NCBI GenBank assembly: GCA_019429465.1
Contig: JAHYIV010000019.1
Location: forward strand, 1-49,421
Origin: Desulfoarculaceae bacterium
Lineage (GTDB): Bacteria; Desulfobacterota; Desulfobulbia; Desulfobulbales; Desulfocapsaceae
DNA: 49,421 nucleotides
Direction of reading: 5' to 3'
A program made the translations under genes and the position numbers. The notes below the pieces were generated by a model. The model saw nothing but the letters and a program-made list of their open reading frames with translations. It did no database searches and was not told where the DNA came from. Each line of letters begins with the position of its first letter. Positions within the stretch are counted from its first letter, which is position 1. Positions 19,962 to 28,625 of this stretch are shown in pieces.

Positions 19962-20000
19962 TCACCCCTCCTCAAAGTCTTAAATTGGTAATGGTCTATC

Positions 20001-20053
20001 AGGAGCCGTTACGAACTAACCATTCCATTACTGACCATTTCGTTACGGCTCCT
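20001..20053. repeat. Hairpin in the atpG-atpD spacer
   Basis: AGGAGCCGTTACGAA (20001-20015) pairs with TTCGTTACGGCTCCT (20039-20053) with one mismatch. The core is the same CCGTWACGAA as in the hairpin on the other side of atpD. The loop contains CCATTCCATTACTGACC. Confidence 0.75.
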
Positions 20054-20100
20054 TATGCCGGTCGCGGACCATCAATGTTATGATTATTTTTGAACAACGG

Positions 20101-20976
20101 CTATCCCTTAAGGGCTTCAGCGCCACCAACGATATCCATCAACTCATTGGTAACCGCAGCCTGACGCGCCTTGTTATAAATCAGGGTCAGGTTATTTACA
20201 ATATCACGACAGGCGGAAGTGGCGTTCTCCATAGCGGTCATCCGTGCGGCCTGCTCACTGGCACCGACCTCAAGCATGGCATGATACAAGATAACATTCA
20301 GATACAATGGCTGCATCACATCCATGATTTCCTCTGTGGAAGGCTCATAGATATAGTCCCCGCTGATCGCCTTTTTGCCAGTCCCTTCAACCTCGGCAAC
20401 TGGCTGAACCGGCAGCATTTGCTGAACGGCGGGCCTTTGAATAGCCACAGACTTGAAATGACCATAGATAACTTCGACCTTATCTGCTCCGCCCTTGAGG
20501 AAATTCTCCGCCACATCCTGGGCAATTTCCCGGGCATGAAACATCTGAAAAGAGGCCATGATATCAGTATAGGCCTTCCGTACCTTGCCGGTCTTTTTCA
20601 AAGACTGGTTGCCCTTCTTGCCGACACAGACAAAGGTGACCTTTTTCCCTTCAGCTTCGTAGGCCTTCATCATCTTCAATGCAAGCTTGTTTATGTTTGC
20701 ATTGAAGGATCCGCACAGACCGCGATCAGAGGTGACAACCACTATCTCTACAGTGGTAACATTTCTGATCTCCATCAGGGGAAATGAGGCTATATTGGCA
20801 CCCCCGGACAGGTTGGACATCGCCTCTTCAAATTTAGAAGAGTAAGGCCGGAAGGCCTCCATCTTGGTCTGGGCACCGCGAAGCCTGGCAGAGGCGACCA
20901 TGTTCATGGCCTTGGTTATCTGCGCGGTCTTCTTAACCCCAGCAATCTTGTTTTTAATGTCTTTTAAGCTCGCCAT
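20101..20976 (-). CDS. atpG: F1Fo ATP synthase gamma subunit
   Basis: Rotating central shaft of F1. The conserved N-terminal helix (LKDIKNKIAGVKKTAQITKAMNMVASA), the central VTSDRGLCGSFN and the C-terminal RMTAMENATSACRDIVNNLTLIYNKARQAAVTNELMDI region (given here by its ends RMTAMENAT and ARQAAVTNEL) are present. The length of 291 aa is normal. It follows atpA by 19 nt. Confidence 0.97.
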   Translation of the reverse strand: MASLKDIKNKIAGVKKTAQITKAMNMVASARLRGAQTKMEAFRPYSSKFEEAMSNLSGGANIASFPLMEIRNVTTVEIVVVTSDRGLCGSFNANINKLALKMMKAYEAEGKKVTFVCVGKKGNQSLKKTGKVRKAYTDIMASFQMFHAREIAQDVAENFLKGGADKVEVIYGHFKSVAIQRPAVQQMLPVQPVAEVEGTGKKAISGDYIYEPSTEEIMDVMQPLYLNVILYHAMLEVGASEQAARMTAMENATSACRDIVNNLTLIYNKARQAAVTNELMDIVGGAEALKG

Positions 20977-20995
20977 GGCAGGACTCTATCCTCTC

Positions 20996-22519
20996 TTAGT
21001 TGATACCTTTTGTTACCTTGAAGGTCTCACCGAAACTGGTCAGAGCTTTATTAAGTTTGGTCTTGATCTCCTCGGTAAAGTCTTCCTGCGCCTTGATATC
21101 GGCAAAGATTGAAGGATCATTTGACTCAATATAATCGAACATTTCGGCTTCATAATCCCTGAGGGTATTCACCGGCAGACTATCAAGGTATCCATTGGCA
21201 CCGGCATAGAGAATAACAACCTGTTTCTGCATGGACAGGGGCTGATACTGTGGCTGTTTGAGAATCTCAACCAGACGCTCACCACGGGTCAACTGGGCCT
21301 GAGTGGCGGCATCAAGATCGGAACCAAAGGCGGCAAAGGCGGCAAGTTCACGATACTGGGCCAGATCAAGACGCAGGGTACCTGCCACCTGCTTCATGGC
21401 CTTTACCTGGGCGGAACCACCAACGCGGGAGACTGAAAGTCCGACATTGATTGCCGGCCGAACGCCGGCGAAAAAGAGATCCGGCTGCAGATAAACCTGG
21501 CCATCGGTAATGGAAATAACATTGGTAGGGATAAAGGCGGATACGTCACCGGCCTGGGTCTCAATGATGGGCAGGGCGGTGAGCGAGCCGGCGCCAAGTT
21601 CGTCATTGAGTTTAGCTGAGCGCTCAAGCAGACGGGAATGATTAAAAAAGATATCTCCAGGATAGGCCTCACGTCCTGGTGGACGCCTGAGCAGCAGGGA
21701 AAGCTCACGATAGGCAACGGCCTGTTTGGAGAGATCATCATAAATTATCAGGGCATGTTCACCTTTATCGCGATAATACTCACCCATGGAGGTCCCGGCG
21801 AAGGGGGCGATATACTGCATCGGCGCCGGATCAGAGGCACAGGCGGCGACCACTGTGGTATAGGACATGGCGCCATGCTTTCTCAAGGCCTCGACCACGA
21901 GTGCCACTGTTGATTTTTTCTGGCCAACGGCAACATAGATGCAATGGACGCCAGTCTCTTTCTGAGCGATGATGGCATCAACACAGAGGGCGGTTTTACC
22001 AATCTGACGATCACCGATGATCAGTTCGCGCTGTCCCTTTCCAACCGGGGTCATGGCATCAATGGCCTTGGCGCCGGTATAACAGGGCTGATGCACACCT
22101 TTACGGGCAATAACGCCTGGAGCCAAAACCTCAATCTTGGAGGTCTCGGTGGTATTGATTGGCCCCTGGCCATCAATAGGGTAACCGATACCGTCTACCA
22201 CCCGTCCTTCCATGGCCGGACCGACAGGAACCTCGGCAATCTTACCGGTACGCTTGACCAGATCGCCCTCCTTGATCCCCCGGACACTGCCGAGGACGGC
22301 ACAACCGACATTGTCTTCCTCAAGGTTCAAGGCCAGGCCCATAATACCACCTGGAAATTCAAGGAGCTCCATGGCCATACAATTCTGAACACCGTAGACA
22401 CGGGCAATACCGTCACCAACAGAGATTACGGTTCCGGTCTCATTGAGGTCGATACTGGTCTCATACTCGCCAATCTGATCCTTGATAATCTGACTGATTT
22501 CTTCTGCTCTGATTTGCAT
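20996..22519 (-). CDS. atpA: F1Fo ATP synthase alpha subunit
   Basis: Non-catalytic nucleotide-binding subunit of F1. The P-loop GDRQIGKT is at 169-176, followed by [29 protein letters not shown] and the signature [17 protein letters not shown]. The length of 507 aa is standard. It starts 2 nt after the atpH stop, which fits tight translational coupling. Confidence 0.98.
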   Translation of the reverse strand: MQIRAEEISQIIKDQIGEYETSIDLNETGTVISVGDGIARVYGVQNCMAMELLEFPGGIMGLALNLEEDNVGCAVLGSVRGIKEGDLVKRTGKIAEVPVGPAMEGRVVDGIGYPIDGQGPINTTETSKIEVLAPGVIARKGVHQPCYTGAKAIDAMTPVGKGQRELIIGDRQIGKTALCVDAIIAQKETGVHCIYVAVGQKKSTVALVVEALRKHGAMSYTTVVAACASDPAPMQYIAPFAGTSMGEYYRDKGEHALIIYDDLSKQAVAYRELSLLLRRPPGREAYPGDIFFNHSRLLERSAKLNDELGAGSLTALPIIETQAGDVSAFIPTNVISITDGQVYLQPDLFFAGVRPAINVGLSVSRVGGSAQVKAMKQVAGTLRLDLAQYRELAAFAAFGSDLDAATQAQLTRGERLVEILKQPQYQPLSMQKQVVILYAGANGYLDSLPVNTLRDYEAEMFDYIESNDPSIFADIKAQEDFTEEIKTKLNKALTSFGETFKVTKGIN

Positions 22520-22521
22520 TT

Positions 22522-23067
22522 CTATTCTCTCCCCTTAATGGAATCTTTTAAACTTGCAAGTTGTGTCCTGATACTTCCATCCAGCTCCAAATCCCCTACC
22601 TTGGCAATGATGCCACCGATGATTGCAGGATCGACGCTGGTGGTCAGATCCACCTTCTTGCCAGTAAGCTTTTCTAATGTTCCCCGGACCTTGGCTTTCA
22701 ATTCTTCTGTTAACTCAATGGCTGAAACGACCGAACCGTGGCTGACGTTTTTTTCATTGTCAACCATGGCCTGATATTCTTCAGCGACCTCGGGAAGGAT
22801 GTCGGCTCGTTTTTTCTCCACCAGCAGGTTAAGAAAATTAGCCATAATCTTTTCGACACCCATGGAGACAACCATGCCAGCCATCACCTTTTGACGGATA
22901 TCGAGGGGGTAGAGCGGGTTAGTCAGGGCATCCGATACTTGTGGCTGCGAGAGATACAATTCCGCAACCCCCTGAAGCTCCTCATTATATCCCTCAAATT
23001 TTCCATCTTCCCTGCCAACAGCAAAGAGTGCTTTGGCATATCTTCGTGCGAGGATTGTCTGTTTCAC
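22522..23067 (-). CDS. atpH: F1Fo ATP synthase delta subunit
   Basis: Peripheral-stalk subunit (OSCP) that ties F1 to the b subunits. It has an N-terminal helical domain ([16 protein letters not shown]) and the C-terminal [16 protein letters not shown]-type signature, here [16 protein letters not shown]. The length of 181 aa is normal. Its start overlaps the end of atpF by 4 nt. Confidence 0.95.
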   Translation of the reverse strand: MKQTILARRYAKALFAVGREDGKFEGYNEELQGVAELYLSQPQVSDALTNPLYPLDIRQKVMAGMVVSMGVEKIMANFLNLLVEKKRADILPEVAEEYQAMVDNEKNVSHGSVVSAIELTEELKAKVRGTLEKLTGKKVDLTTSVDPAIIGGIIAKVGDLELDGSIRTQLASLKDSIKGRE

Positions 23068-23687
23068 TGGATGGCCCCTACCTTGTCTAAGTAATCTTCC
23101 ACAATCTTGAACTGATCATCAGCAGTCAGATTATTAACGATTAAAGCCTCTGCCATGACCGCCGCTTTGTCAGCGATTTCGTTCTTCAACATACGTCTGG
23201 CACTGATCACCTCATTGGCAACAACCATCTGGGCCTGACGTTTAATGTCTTCAGCGGCCTTTTCAGCTCGCTCAATAATCTTGACTTTTTCGATCTCGGC
23301 CTGGGCTATCGCCTTCTCAACAATCTGCTCAACATCCTTCTCAATCGTGGCCAGTTTTGCAGAAAATTCATTATAGGAACGTTCGGCCGCCTGCTTTTTA
23401 GCCTCGATAGCGCTCAGGTCCTCTTTTACCTGCTTACGCCGGCCAGAAAGAGCAGCACCAATAGGCTTGGCACCAAACTTGATCAGGATGAACATCAGGA
23501 CGGCAAAATTCATTGCCCTGAAGCCCAGGTCTTTCAGCTTCTCAGGTGAGAGACTGTCATAGGCCGCACCTCCAGCAGTGACCGCTTGAGCGGAATCAAC
23601 TGCCCAGACACTTACTCCAGCAAAGATGAGCCAAAAAGCTGCTGTGACCAGAGTTTTTTTTCCGGCTGTTTGCTTCACCCTTTTCAT
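23064..23687 (-). CDS. atpF: F1Fo ATP synthase b subunit with signal-peptide-like N-terminus
   Basis: Peripheral-stalk subunit anchored in the membrane. The true start is the ATG at 23687, with AAGGAG 8 nt before it; the open frame upstream overlaps atpF' and is not used. The N-terminus (KKTLVTAAFWLIFAGVSVWAV...AQA) looks like a cleavable signal peptide. A second hydrophobic helix (AMNFAVLMFILIKFG) and a long charged coiled coil follow. At 207 aa it is longer than the E. coli b subunit. It follows atpF' by 1 nt, giving the b'-b pair typical of this bacterial group. Confidence 0.93.
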   Translation of the reverse strand: MKRVKQTAGKKTLVTAAFWLIFAGVSVWAVDSAQAVTAGGAAYDSLSPEKLKDLGFRAMNFAVLMFILIKFGAKPIGAALSGRRKQVKEDLSAIEAKKQAAERSYNEFSAKLATIEKDVEQIVEKAIAQAEIEKVKIIERAEKAAEDIKRQAQMVVANEVISARRMLKNEIADKAAVMAEALIVNNLTADDQFKIVEDYLDKVGAIQ

Positions 23688-23688
23688 C

Positions 23689-24114
23689 TCAGAGACTCCT
23701 TCCCAGAATTTTACCGGCCATGGCAGTCGCAAAACCATCCAGATTCGCCTGAAGTTCTTTGCCGGCACTGACAATCTGCGCCTTCACCTCTGCCAGTTGT
23801 GTATCCTTTTCACTATCGGCCTCGGCCTTGATCGCGGCGATTTTTTCATCACCGGCAGCCTGGGCTTCCGCCCTGGCGGAATCCAAAGCCGACTTGGCTT
23901 TCCCGGAGGCCAGGGCCATCTTTTTATCAACCTCTTCCTGACGACGGCTGGCATTATCCTGCAGCTTGGCGACATCATCATTCATGCCTTGAAACTTGGC
24001 GGCACGATCACGTAATATCTTACGCACAGGCTTATAGATAATTGCGTTCAGCAGAAACATCAGAACAAACATGTTTACTATCTGAATCACGAGGGTGATA
24101 TCCATTGTAATCAT
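23689..24114 (-). CDS. atpF': F1Fo ATP synthase b' subunit
   Basis: Second stalk subunit that pairs with b. A single N-terminal membrane helix (TLVIQIVNMFVLMFLLNAII) is followed by the b-type sequence YKPVRKILRDRA and a coiled coil to the end. The ATG at 24114 is supported by GGGAG 8 nt upstream, giving 141 aa; in-frame starts further upstream have no ribosome site. First gene of the operon b'-b-delta-alpha-gamma-beta-epsilon. Subunits a and c are absent and must be encoded elsewhere. Confidence 0.92.
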   Translation of the reverse strand: MITMDITLVIQIVNMFVLMFLLNAIIYKPVRKILRDRAAKFQGMNDDVAKLQDNASRRQEEVDKKMALASGKAKSALDSARAEAQAAGDEKIAAIKAEADSEKDTQLAEVKAQIVSAGKELQANLDGFATAMAGKILGRSL

Positions 24115-24190
24115 TTTTATACGCTCCCGGTCAGCTAAAATACCTGAAATTTTCATCAAAAATGAATGACGATTCACAATACGAAGGTCG

Positions 24191-24219
24191 GTTGTACATC
24201 ATATAATAAGGCATGTCAA
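24191..24219 (-). promoter_or_regulatory. Putative sigma-70 promoter of the ATP synthase operon
   Basis: The minus strand has a perfect -35 TTGACA (24214-24219), a 17-nt spacer and TACAAC as -10 (24191-24196, four of six matches). It lies about 75 nt before the atpF' start in an AT-rich patch. Confidence 0.65.
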
Positions 24220-24468
24220 CTTTTTTTATGGTAAATATCAGCCCATTATTTCTACGCCGTCGCAACCAAATAAAACGTTTTTTCGAATTTTCCAACCGGA
24301 ATAAAAGGCCGTTACGAAACAGGACCAAAGGCCGTCATTATTTCGCAAGGGCTGCTGCATACTGACGGCCTGATTTCTGGTGAACGGCAATAATGGAGAT
24401 ATGGACGGCCAGGAGCGACCCGCATGGTCGTCCCTGGCAATTCCGTCCAAACAAATATCCCGTTCCCG
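24220..24468. other. Spacer between alaS and the atp promoter
   Basis: No gene is supported. The segment contains GGCCGTTACGAAACAGG at 24307-24323, the same core as the hairpins around atpD, and several copies of the short word GGCCGTC. No clear terminator for alaS is visible. Confidence 0.4.
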
Positions 24469-27117
24469 TCAGCCGGCCAGGATTTCCTGGACGCACTTCG
24501 GGACAGCAGCAATGGCCTCATTTAATTTATCGGTCATTGGCCCGCCGGCCTGAGCCATATCCGCCCTTCCTCCGCCCTTCCCGCCAACCATGGCGGCAAC
24601 CCTGCCCACCAATAGTCCCGCCGGGATTCTGGTGGTAAGATCATTGGAGACAATGGCCAGCAGCGCCACCTTTTCCTTGATGACCCCGCCAAGCACCGCC
24701 ACCCCCGAGCCCATATGATCCCGCACCCGATCACCTGCCTCCCTCAAGGTCTGCGGACTATCGAGGGCGATCTTCGCTGCCAGCACCTTGACCCCGTTCA
24801 CCTCGACTGCCGCGGTAAACAGGTCTTCCAGATCAGTGGCAGCCAGCCTGGTGGCCAGATCAGCCACCTGTTTCTCCAGCTGTTTCTGGGCGGCGATCAG
24901 GGATTTAAACTTTTCATGGATCCCCTCCGGCCTGACATTCAGGGCCTGACAAAGCTCGTGCTCACGCTGCCCTGTCCCCTGGATAGAGGCAAAGGCCGTC
25001 CGTCCGGTCAGGGCCTCAATGCGCCTGACCCCCGAGGCAATGCCGCCTTCCGAGACAATCTTAAACAGGCCGATGGCCCCGGTCGCAGCCACATGGGTCC
25101 CGCCGCACAGCTCCCGGCTGAAATCTCCAGCAGCGACAACCCGTACCCGATCTCCGTACTTTTCACCAAAAAGGGCTGTGGCTCCCTGCTCTATGGCCTC
25201 ATCCCTGGCCAGAATCCGGGTATCGACCACGATATTCTCCCGGATCTTTTCATTCACCCGCAGCTCGATCCTGCTTATCTCCTCCTGGCTGAGCGGCGTG
25301 AAATGGGTAAAGTCAAAACGCAGTCTCTCGGGGGTGACCAGCGAGCCTGCCTGTTTGATATGATCACCAAGGATCTCACGCATGGCCGCCTGGAGCAGAT
25401 GGGTGGCCGTATGATTGGCGGCGGTGTCGCCCCGTGGCTCGCGGGCCACGGCAAGCTCTACCTCCTGGCCTATACGCAGCACCCCTTCTGCCACGCGCAG
25501 ATGATGGAGGATAATCCCATCGGCCCCGGCAGCCGTACCAAGGATCGTGGCCCGCCCGCCCGGCCATTGTACCGTCCCCACATCGCCTGCCTGCCCGCCG
25601 GACTCGGCATAAAAAGGCGTGGCCAGGACAAACAGCCGCCCCTCGGCACCGCAGGCGATCTCAGGGACCTCCAGGCCACCGGGACCGAGCAGGGCCTTGA
25701 CCCGAATCTTGAGATTCAGATGTTCATAACCGATAAATTCGGCGCGGACACCGGCTTCAACCAGATCCTTCACCCCCTGCTCCCGCAGCTTGACATTATC
25801 CCCCTTCCACGAGGCCCGCGACTTGGCCCGCTGCTCTGCCATGGCCTCATGAAATCCGGCCTCATCAAAACCGATCTTTTTTTCCAGCGAGATATCACGG
25901 ACGATGTCCATGGGAAACCCAAAGGTGTCGTACAACTTGAAGATAAAGCCACCACCGATCACGGGATCACTGTCCTGACAGATCCGCTCAATCTCCTCAT
26001 CAAGGAGGACCAGGCCATTCTCCAGGGTCTCGCGGAAACGTTCTTCCTCGTTGATCACCACTTTTTTCAATAATTCGACCGCATCGAGCAGGTGCGGATA
26101 GGCATGATTCATGGTAACGACCACGGTCGCCGTCACCTCGTCCATAAAGGGTTTATCGAGCCCGAGGTTACGACCAAAACGAACTGCCCGCCGCATTATC
26201 CTCCGCAGGACATAGCCCCTCCCCTCATTGGACGGGAGCACCCCGTCCGCCACCAGAAAGGTGGTGGCCCGGGAATGGTCGGCGATGACCCGCATGGCCG
26301 TGGTATCGGCCGGGTCCTGTCCATAGACACGTCCGGAGAGCTCCTCCAGCCTCCTGATGATCGGCGCAAAGAGATCCGAGTCATAGTTATTGATCTTGCC
26401 CTGGAGCACGGCCGCCACCCGCTCGAGCCCCATGCCGGTGTCAATGCTGGGCCTGGGCAGGCGGGTCATGACGCCGTCAGCCGTACGGTTGAACTGCATG
26501 AAGACCAGATTCCATAATTCAAGAAAACGATCACAGTCACAGCCGAGGGCACAGTCAGGCCGGCCGCAGCCCGCCGCAGCTCCCTGGTCGATATGGATCT
26601 CCGAACAGGGGCCGCAGGGGCCGGTATCGCCCATGGCCCAGAAGTTATCCTTCTCCCCCAGGCGGACAATGCGCCCCGGGAGCAGCCCCTCGACCTTTTC
26701 CCACAACAGAAAGGCCTCATCATCCTCTTCATAGACCGAGACCCACAGTTTTTCCGGAGGCAGGCCAAGTTCGGTGATAAGGAATTCCCAGGCATAACGG
26801 ATGGCGTCTTCCTTGAAGTAATCACCAAAGGAAAAATTGCCCAGCATCTCAAAAAAGGTATGATGGCGCGCGGTGTAGCCGACATTCTCAAGATCGTTGT
26901 GCTTGCCGCCGGCCCGCACACAGCGCTGAGAACTGGTGGCCCGCACAAAATCACGCCGTTCCTCGCCCATAAAGACAGTCTTAAACTGCACCATACCGGC
27001 ATTGGTAAAGAGCAGGGTCGGGTCGTCCGTGGGCACCAGGGACGAACTCTCGACCACGGTATGGCCATGCTTGGCGAAATATTCTAAAAATTTCAGACGA
27101 ATCGTATTTCCGTTCAT
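24469..27117 (-). CDS. alaS: Alanyl-tRNA synthetase
   Basis: Class II synthetase that charges tRNA-Ala and clears Ser/Gly errors. The catalytic domain shows FTNAGMVQFK, ATSSQRCVRAGGKHNDL, HHTFFEMLGNFSFGDYFK and DTGMGLERV. The editing domain has HTATHLL and CGGTHV, which together provide the zinc ligands, and a C-terminal DHHA1-type domain ends with GGKGGGRADMAQAGG. The length of 882 aa is normal. No clear ribosome site precedes the ATG. It is upstream of the ATP synthase operon on the same strand but separated from it by 354 bp and a promoter. Confidence 0.97.
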   Translation of the reverse strand: MNGNTIRLKFLEYFAKHGHTVVESSSLVPTDDPTLLFTNAGMVQFKTVFMGEERRDFVRATSSQRCVRAGGKHNDLENVGYTARHHTFFEMLGNFSFGDYFKEDAIRYAWEFLITELGLPPEKLWVSVYEEDDEAFLLWEKVEGLLPGRIVRLGEKDNFWAMGDTGPCGPCSEIHIDQGAAAGCGRPDCALGCDCDRFLELWNLVFMQFNRTADGVMTRLPRPSIDTGMGLERVAAVLQGKINNYDSDLFAPIIRRLEELSGRVYGQDPADTTAMRVIADHSRATTFLVADGVLPSNEGRGYVLRRIMRRAVRFGRNLGLDKPFMDEVTATVVVTMNHAYPHLLDAVELLKKVVINEEERFRETLENGLVLLDEEIERICQDSDPVIGGGFIFKLYDTFGFPMDIVRDISLEKKIGFDEAGFHEAMAEQRAKSRASWKGDNVKLREQGVKDLVEAGVRAEFIGYEHLNLKIRVKALLGPGGLEVPEIACGAEGRLFVLATPFYAESGGQAGDVGTVQWPGGRATILGTAAGADGIILHHLRVAEGVLRIGQEVELAVAREPRGDTAANHTATHLLQAAMREILGDHIKQAGSLVTPERLRFDFTHFTPLSQEEISRIELRVNEKIRENIVVDTRILARDEAIEQGATALFGEKYGDRVRVVAAGDFSRELCGGTHVAATGAIGLFKIVSEGGIASGVRRIEALTGRTAFASIQGTGQREHELCQALNVRPEGIHEKFKSLIAAQKQLEKQVADLATRLAATDLEDLFTAAVEVNGVKVLAAKIALDSPQTLREAGDRVRDHMGSGVAVLGGVIKEKVALLAIVSNDLTTRIPAGLLVGRVAAMVGGKGGGRADMAQAGGPMTDKLNEAIAAVPKCVQEILAG

Positions 27118-27199
27118 AATATAAGAGGGTGCAACGTGTTAAGGTGAACAATACAATCTATAATTGCTATTAATAATTCGTGCGGTTACGACATTTTTT

Positions 27200-27253
27200 C
27201 CCGCAGAGACGCTGAGAAGGACAAAGAAAAAATTTTCTCAGCGTCTCTGCGGG
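27200..27253. repeat. 19-bp-arm palindrome
   Basis: CCCGCAGAGACGCTGAGAA (27200-27218) is perfectly complementary to 27235-27253, with a 16-nt A-rich loop. It resembles a dispersed repeat built on GCAGAGACGC that occurs in many bacterial genomes (from memory). A related CTCTGTGTCTCTGTG run is at 45060-45081. Confidence 0.85.
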
Positions 27254-27299
27254 AGATCAATCCTGAAGTCCGTAAATAGCTGCATACTTACAATAACTT

Positions 27300-27478
27300 G
27301 ATGGTTTCGTAAAAACTCAATTTCTGGGATGGCTAAGTAAAAAGCGTCAAATGCGAGGCGCGCAAATTTCGAGGAATGAGGCGTACTTGAGTACGCCGCA
27401 GTGACGAGATAATTCGGAGTCTCGCAAGCTCGCTTACCTGCAGCAACGAAGCAGTTGGCGACTTTTTACGACGCCATC
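27300..27478 (-). mobile_element. 179-bp MITE-like element, copy A
   Basis: The ends GATGGTTTCGTAAAAACT and, inverted, GATGGCGTCGTAAAAAGT form an imperfect 18-bp terminal inverted repeat. The direct repeat AATAACTT flanks it exactly (27292-27299 and 27479-27486). The inside has a hairpin GGCGTACTTGAGTACGCC. It is nearly identical to copy B at 30859. On the minus strand it begins 6 nt after the stop of the isochorismatase-family gene. Confidence 0.88.
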
Positions 27479-27484
27479 AATAAC

Positions 27485-28087
27485 TTAGACCACGTATGGC
27501 AGCATGGCCTTGAACTCCGGGGTTCCGGCCCGACCCAGCAACTCATAAATGATCATCTCGGCAGGTCCGACAATGGCCCCTGCCGCACTCAGGCGGGCCA
27601 ACCCCAGTTCATGATTGGCCCTGGTGCGCGAAGAGACCGCGTCCGCCACCACCCAGGGGGTCAGCCCTCGTTCGAGGGCGCCCATGGCCGTCTGATAGAG
27701 ACAGATGTGGGTCTCTACCCCTGCCAGGATCAGCGTGGTCACAGAATCCGGCAGCTTATCGACCAGGGCCCGTGTCTCGATGTTGGCCAAGGCATTAAAC
27801 TCGGTTTTATCAGGGCGGGGAATGTCCGTCATCATCTCTTCCAGCGGAGGCACATACGAGCCCAATCCCTTCTTATACTGGGTGTTGGCCAAAACGGACA
27901 TTTTGAGGATCCTGGCGCACTCAATCAGCCGGATGATATTGGCGGTCACCCGCTCAGCTTCATGGATATGGGCCATCAGGGCCTGTTGCGGATCTATAAT
28001 ATGCAGACAACAGTGTTCAGGTCGTACCAATAAAACGCTCATATCTTCTATCCCCCACGTCGTTTCCGCGCCATCCATGGCATCCAT
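27485..28087 (-). CDS. Isochorismatase-family cysteine hydrolase
   Basis: Alpha/beta hydrolase with the Asp-Lys-Cys triad: D32 in IIDPQ, K94 in DKTEFNAL and C129 in GVETHICLY. The length of 200 aa and lack of extra domains fit the YcaC/nicotinamidase-related group; the real substrate cannot be read. The start may be ATG 28087 or ATG 28042 (MSVLLVRPEHC), the latter with GGGG at a suitable distance. It has no operon partner; a repeat element begins 6 nt after the stop, and the target duplication covers part of the stop codon. Confidence 0.88.
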   Translation of the reverse strand: MDAMDGAETTWGIEDMSVLLVRPEHCCLHIIDPQQALMAHIHEAERVTANIIRLIECARILKMSVLANTQYKKGLGSYVPPLEEMMTDIPRPDKTEFNALANIETRALVDKLPDSVTTLILAGVETHICLYQTAMGALERGLTPWVVADAVSSRTRANHELGLARLSAAGAIVGPAEMIIYELLGRAGTPEFKAMLPYVV

Positions 28088-28230
28088 GGCCGTCGCCTGA
28101 CCCTTCCCCTTCAGCGGAGAGGGTATTTTTTATCTTTTTACAAGAGGACCAATACTATAAACTTTGCGTCGCTATCGCTACCCTTTTTCTCTCAGAGATT
28201 CTATCTTTTCTTCGTAAATATTCGAGCCCA

Positions 28231-28292
28231 AACGGCTTACGCAGGACACATGCAAATAAGCCGTTGACATCACCACCTGCGGTTAGTATAAA
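28231..28292 (+). promoter_or_regulatory. Strong promoter with palindromic operator before the symporter genes
   Basis: TTGACA (28264-28269), a 17-nt spacer and TATAAA (28287-28292) make a near-consensus promoter. A 9-bp perfect inverted repeat AACGGCTTA (28231-28239) / TAAGCCGTT (28257-28265) overlaps the -35 edge and would suit a regulator. Downstream, GCCGCATATGCGGC followed by GGTTTTTATT (about 28308-28331) could form a small attenuator hairpin. Confidence 0.75.
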
Positions 28293-28362
28293 GATTTTCT
28301 TTATCCTGCCGCATATGCGGCGGTTTTTATTCACAAAAAGTCAATAAAAAAAGGAGCAAGGC

Positions 28363-28614
28363 ATGAACAACGCGCAGAAGTACTGGCAGGCAAACATCCG
28401 ACTCGTTATCGGCTGCCTGATTGTCTGGTTTTTCGTTTCATTCGGCTGCGGCATCCTGTTTGTCGATCAGCTGAACGCCTTTCGCCTGGGCGGCTATCCG
28501 CTCGGTTTCTGGTTTGCCCAGCAAGGTTCAATCTACGTCTTTGTGGCCCTGATTTTCATCTACGCCTGGCGTATGAATCAGCTTGATCGTAAATTCAACG
28601 TCGAAGAAGCGTAA
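28363..28614 (+). CDS. DUF4212 sodium/substrate symporter small subunit
   Basis: An 83-aa membrane protein with two hydrophobic helices (LVIGCLIVWFFVSFGCGILF and GSIYVFVALIFIYAW) and a charged tail. It matches the small subunit that accompanies large SSS symporters of the VC_2705 type. AAGGAG precedes the ATG. It is followed after 11 nt by the large subunit. Acetate or another short-chain acid is the likely cargo, inferred from acs nearby. Confidence 0.93.
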   Translation: MNNAQKYWQANIRLVIGCLIVWFFVSFGCGILFVDQLNAFRLGGYPLGFWFAQQGSIYVFVALIFIYAWRMNQLDRKFNVEEA

Positions 28615-28625
28615 GGAGACCGGAC

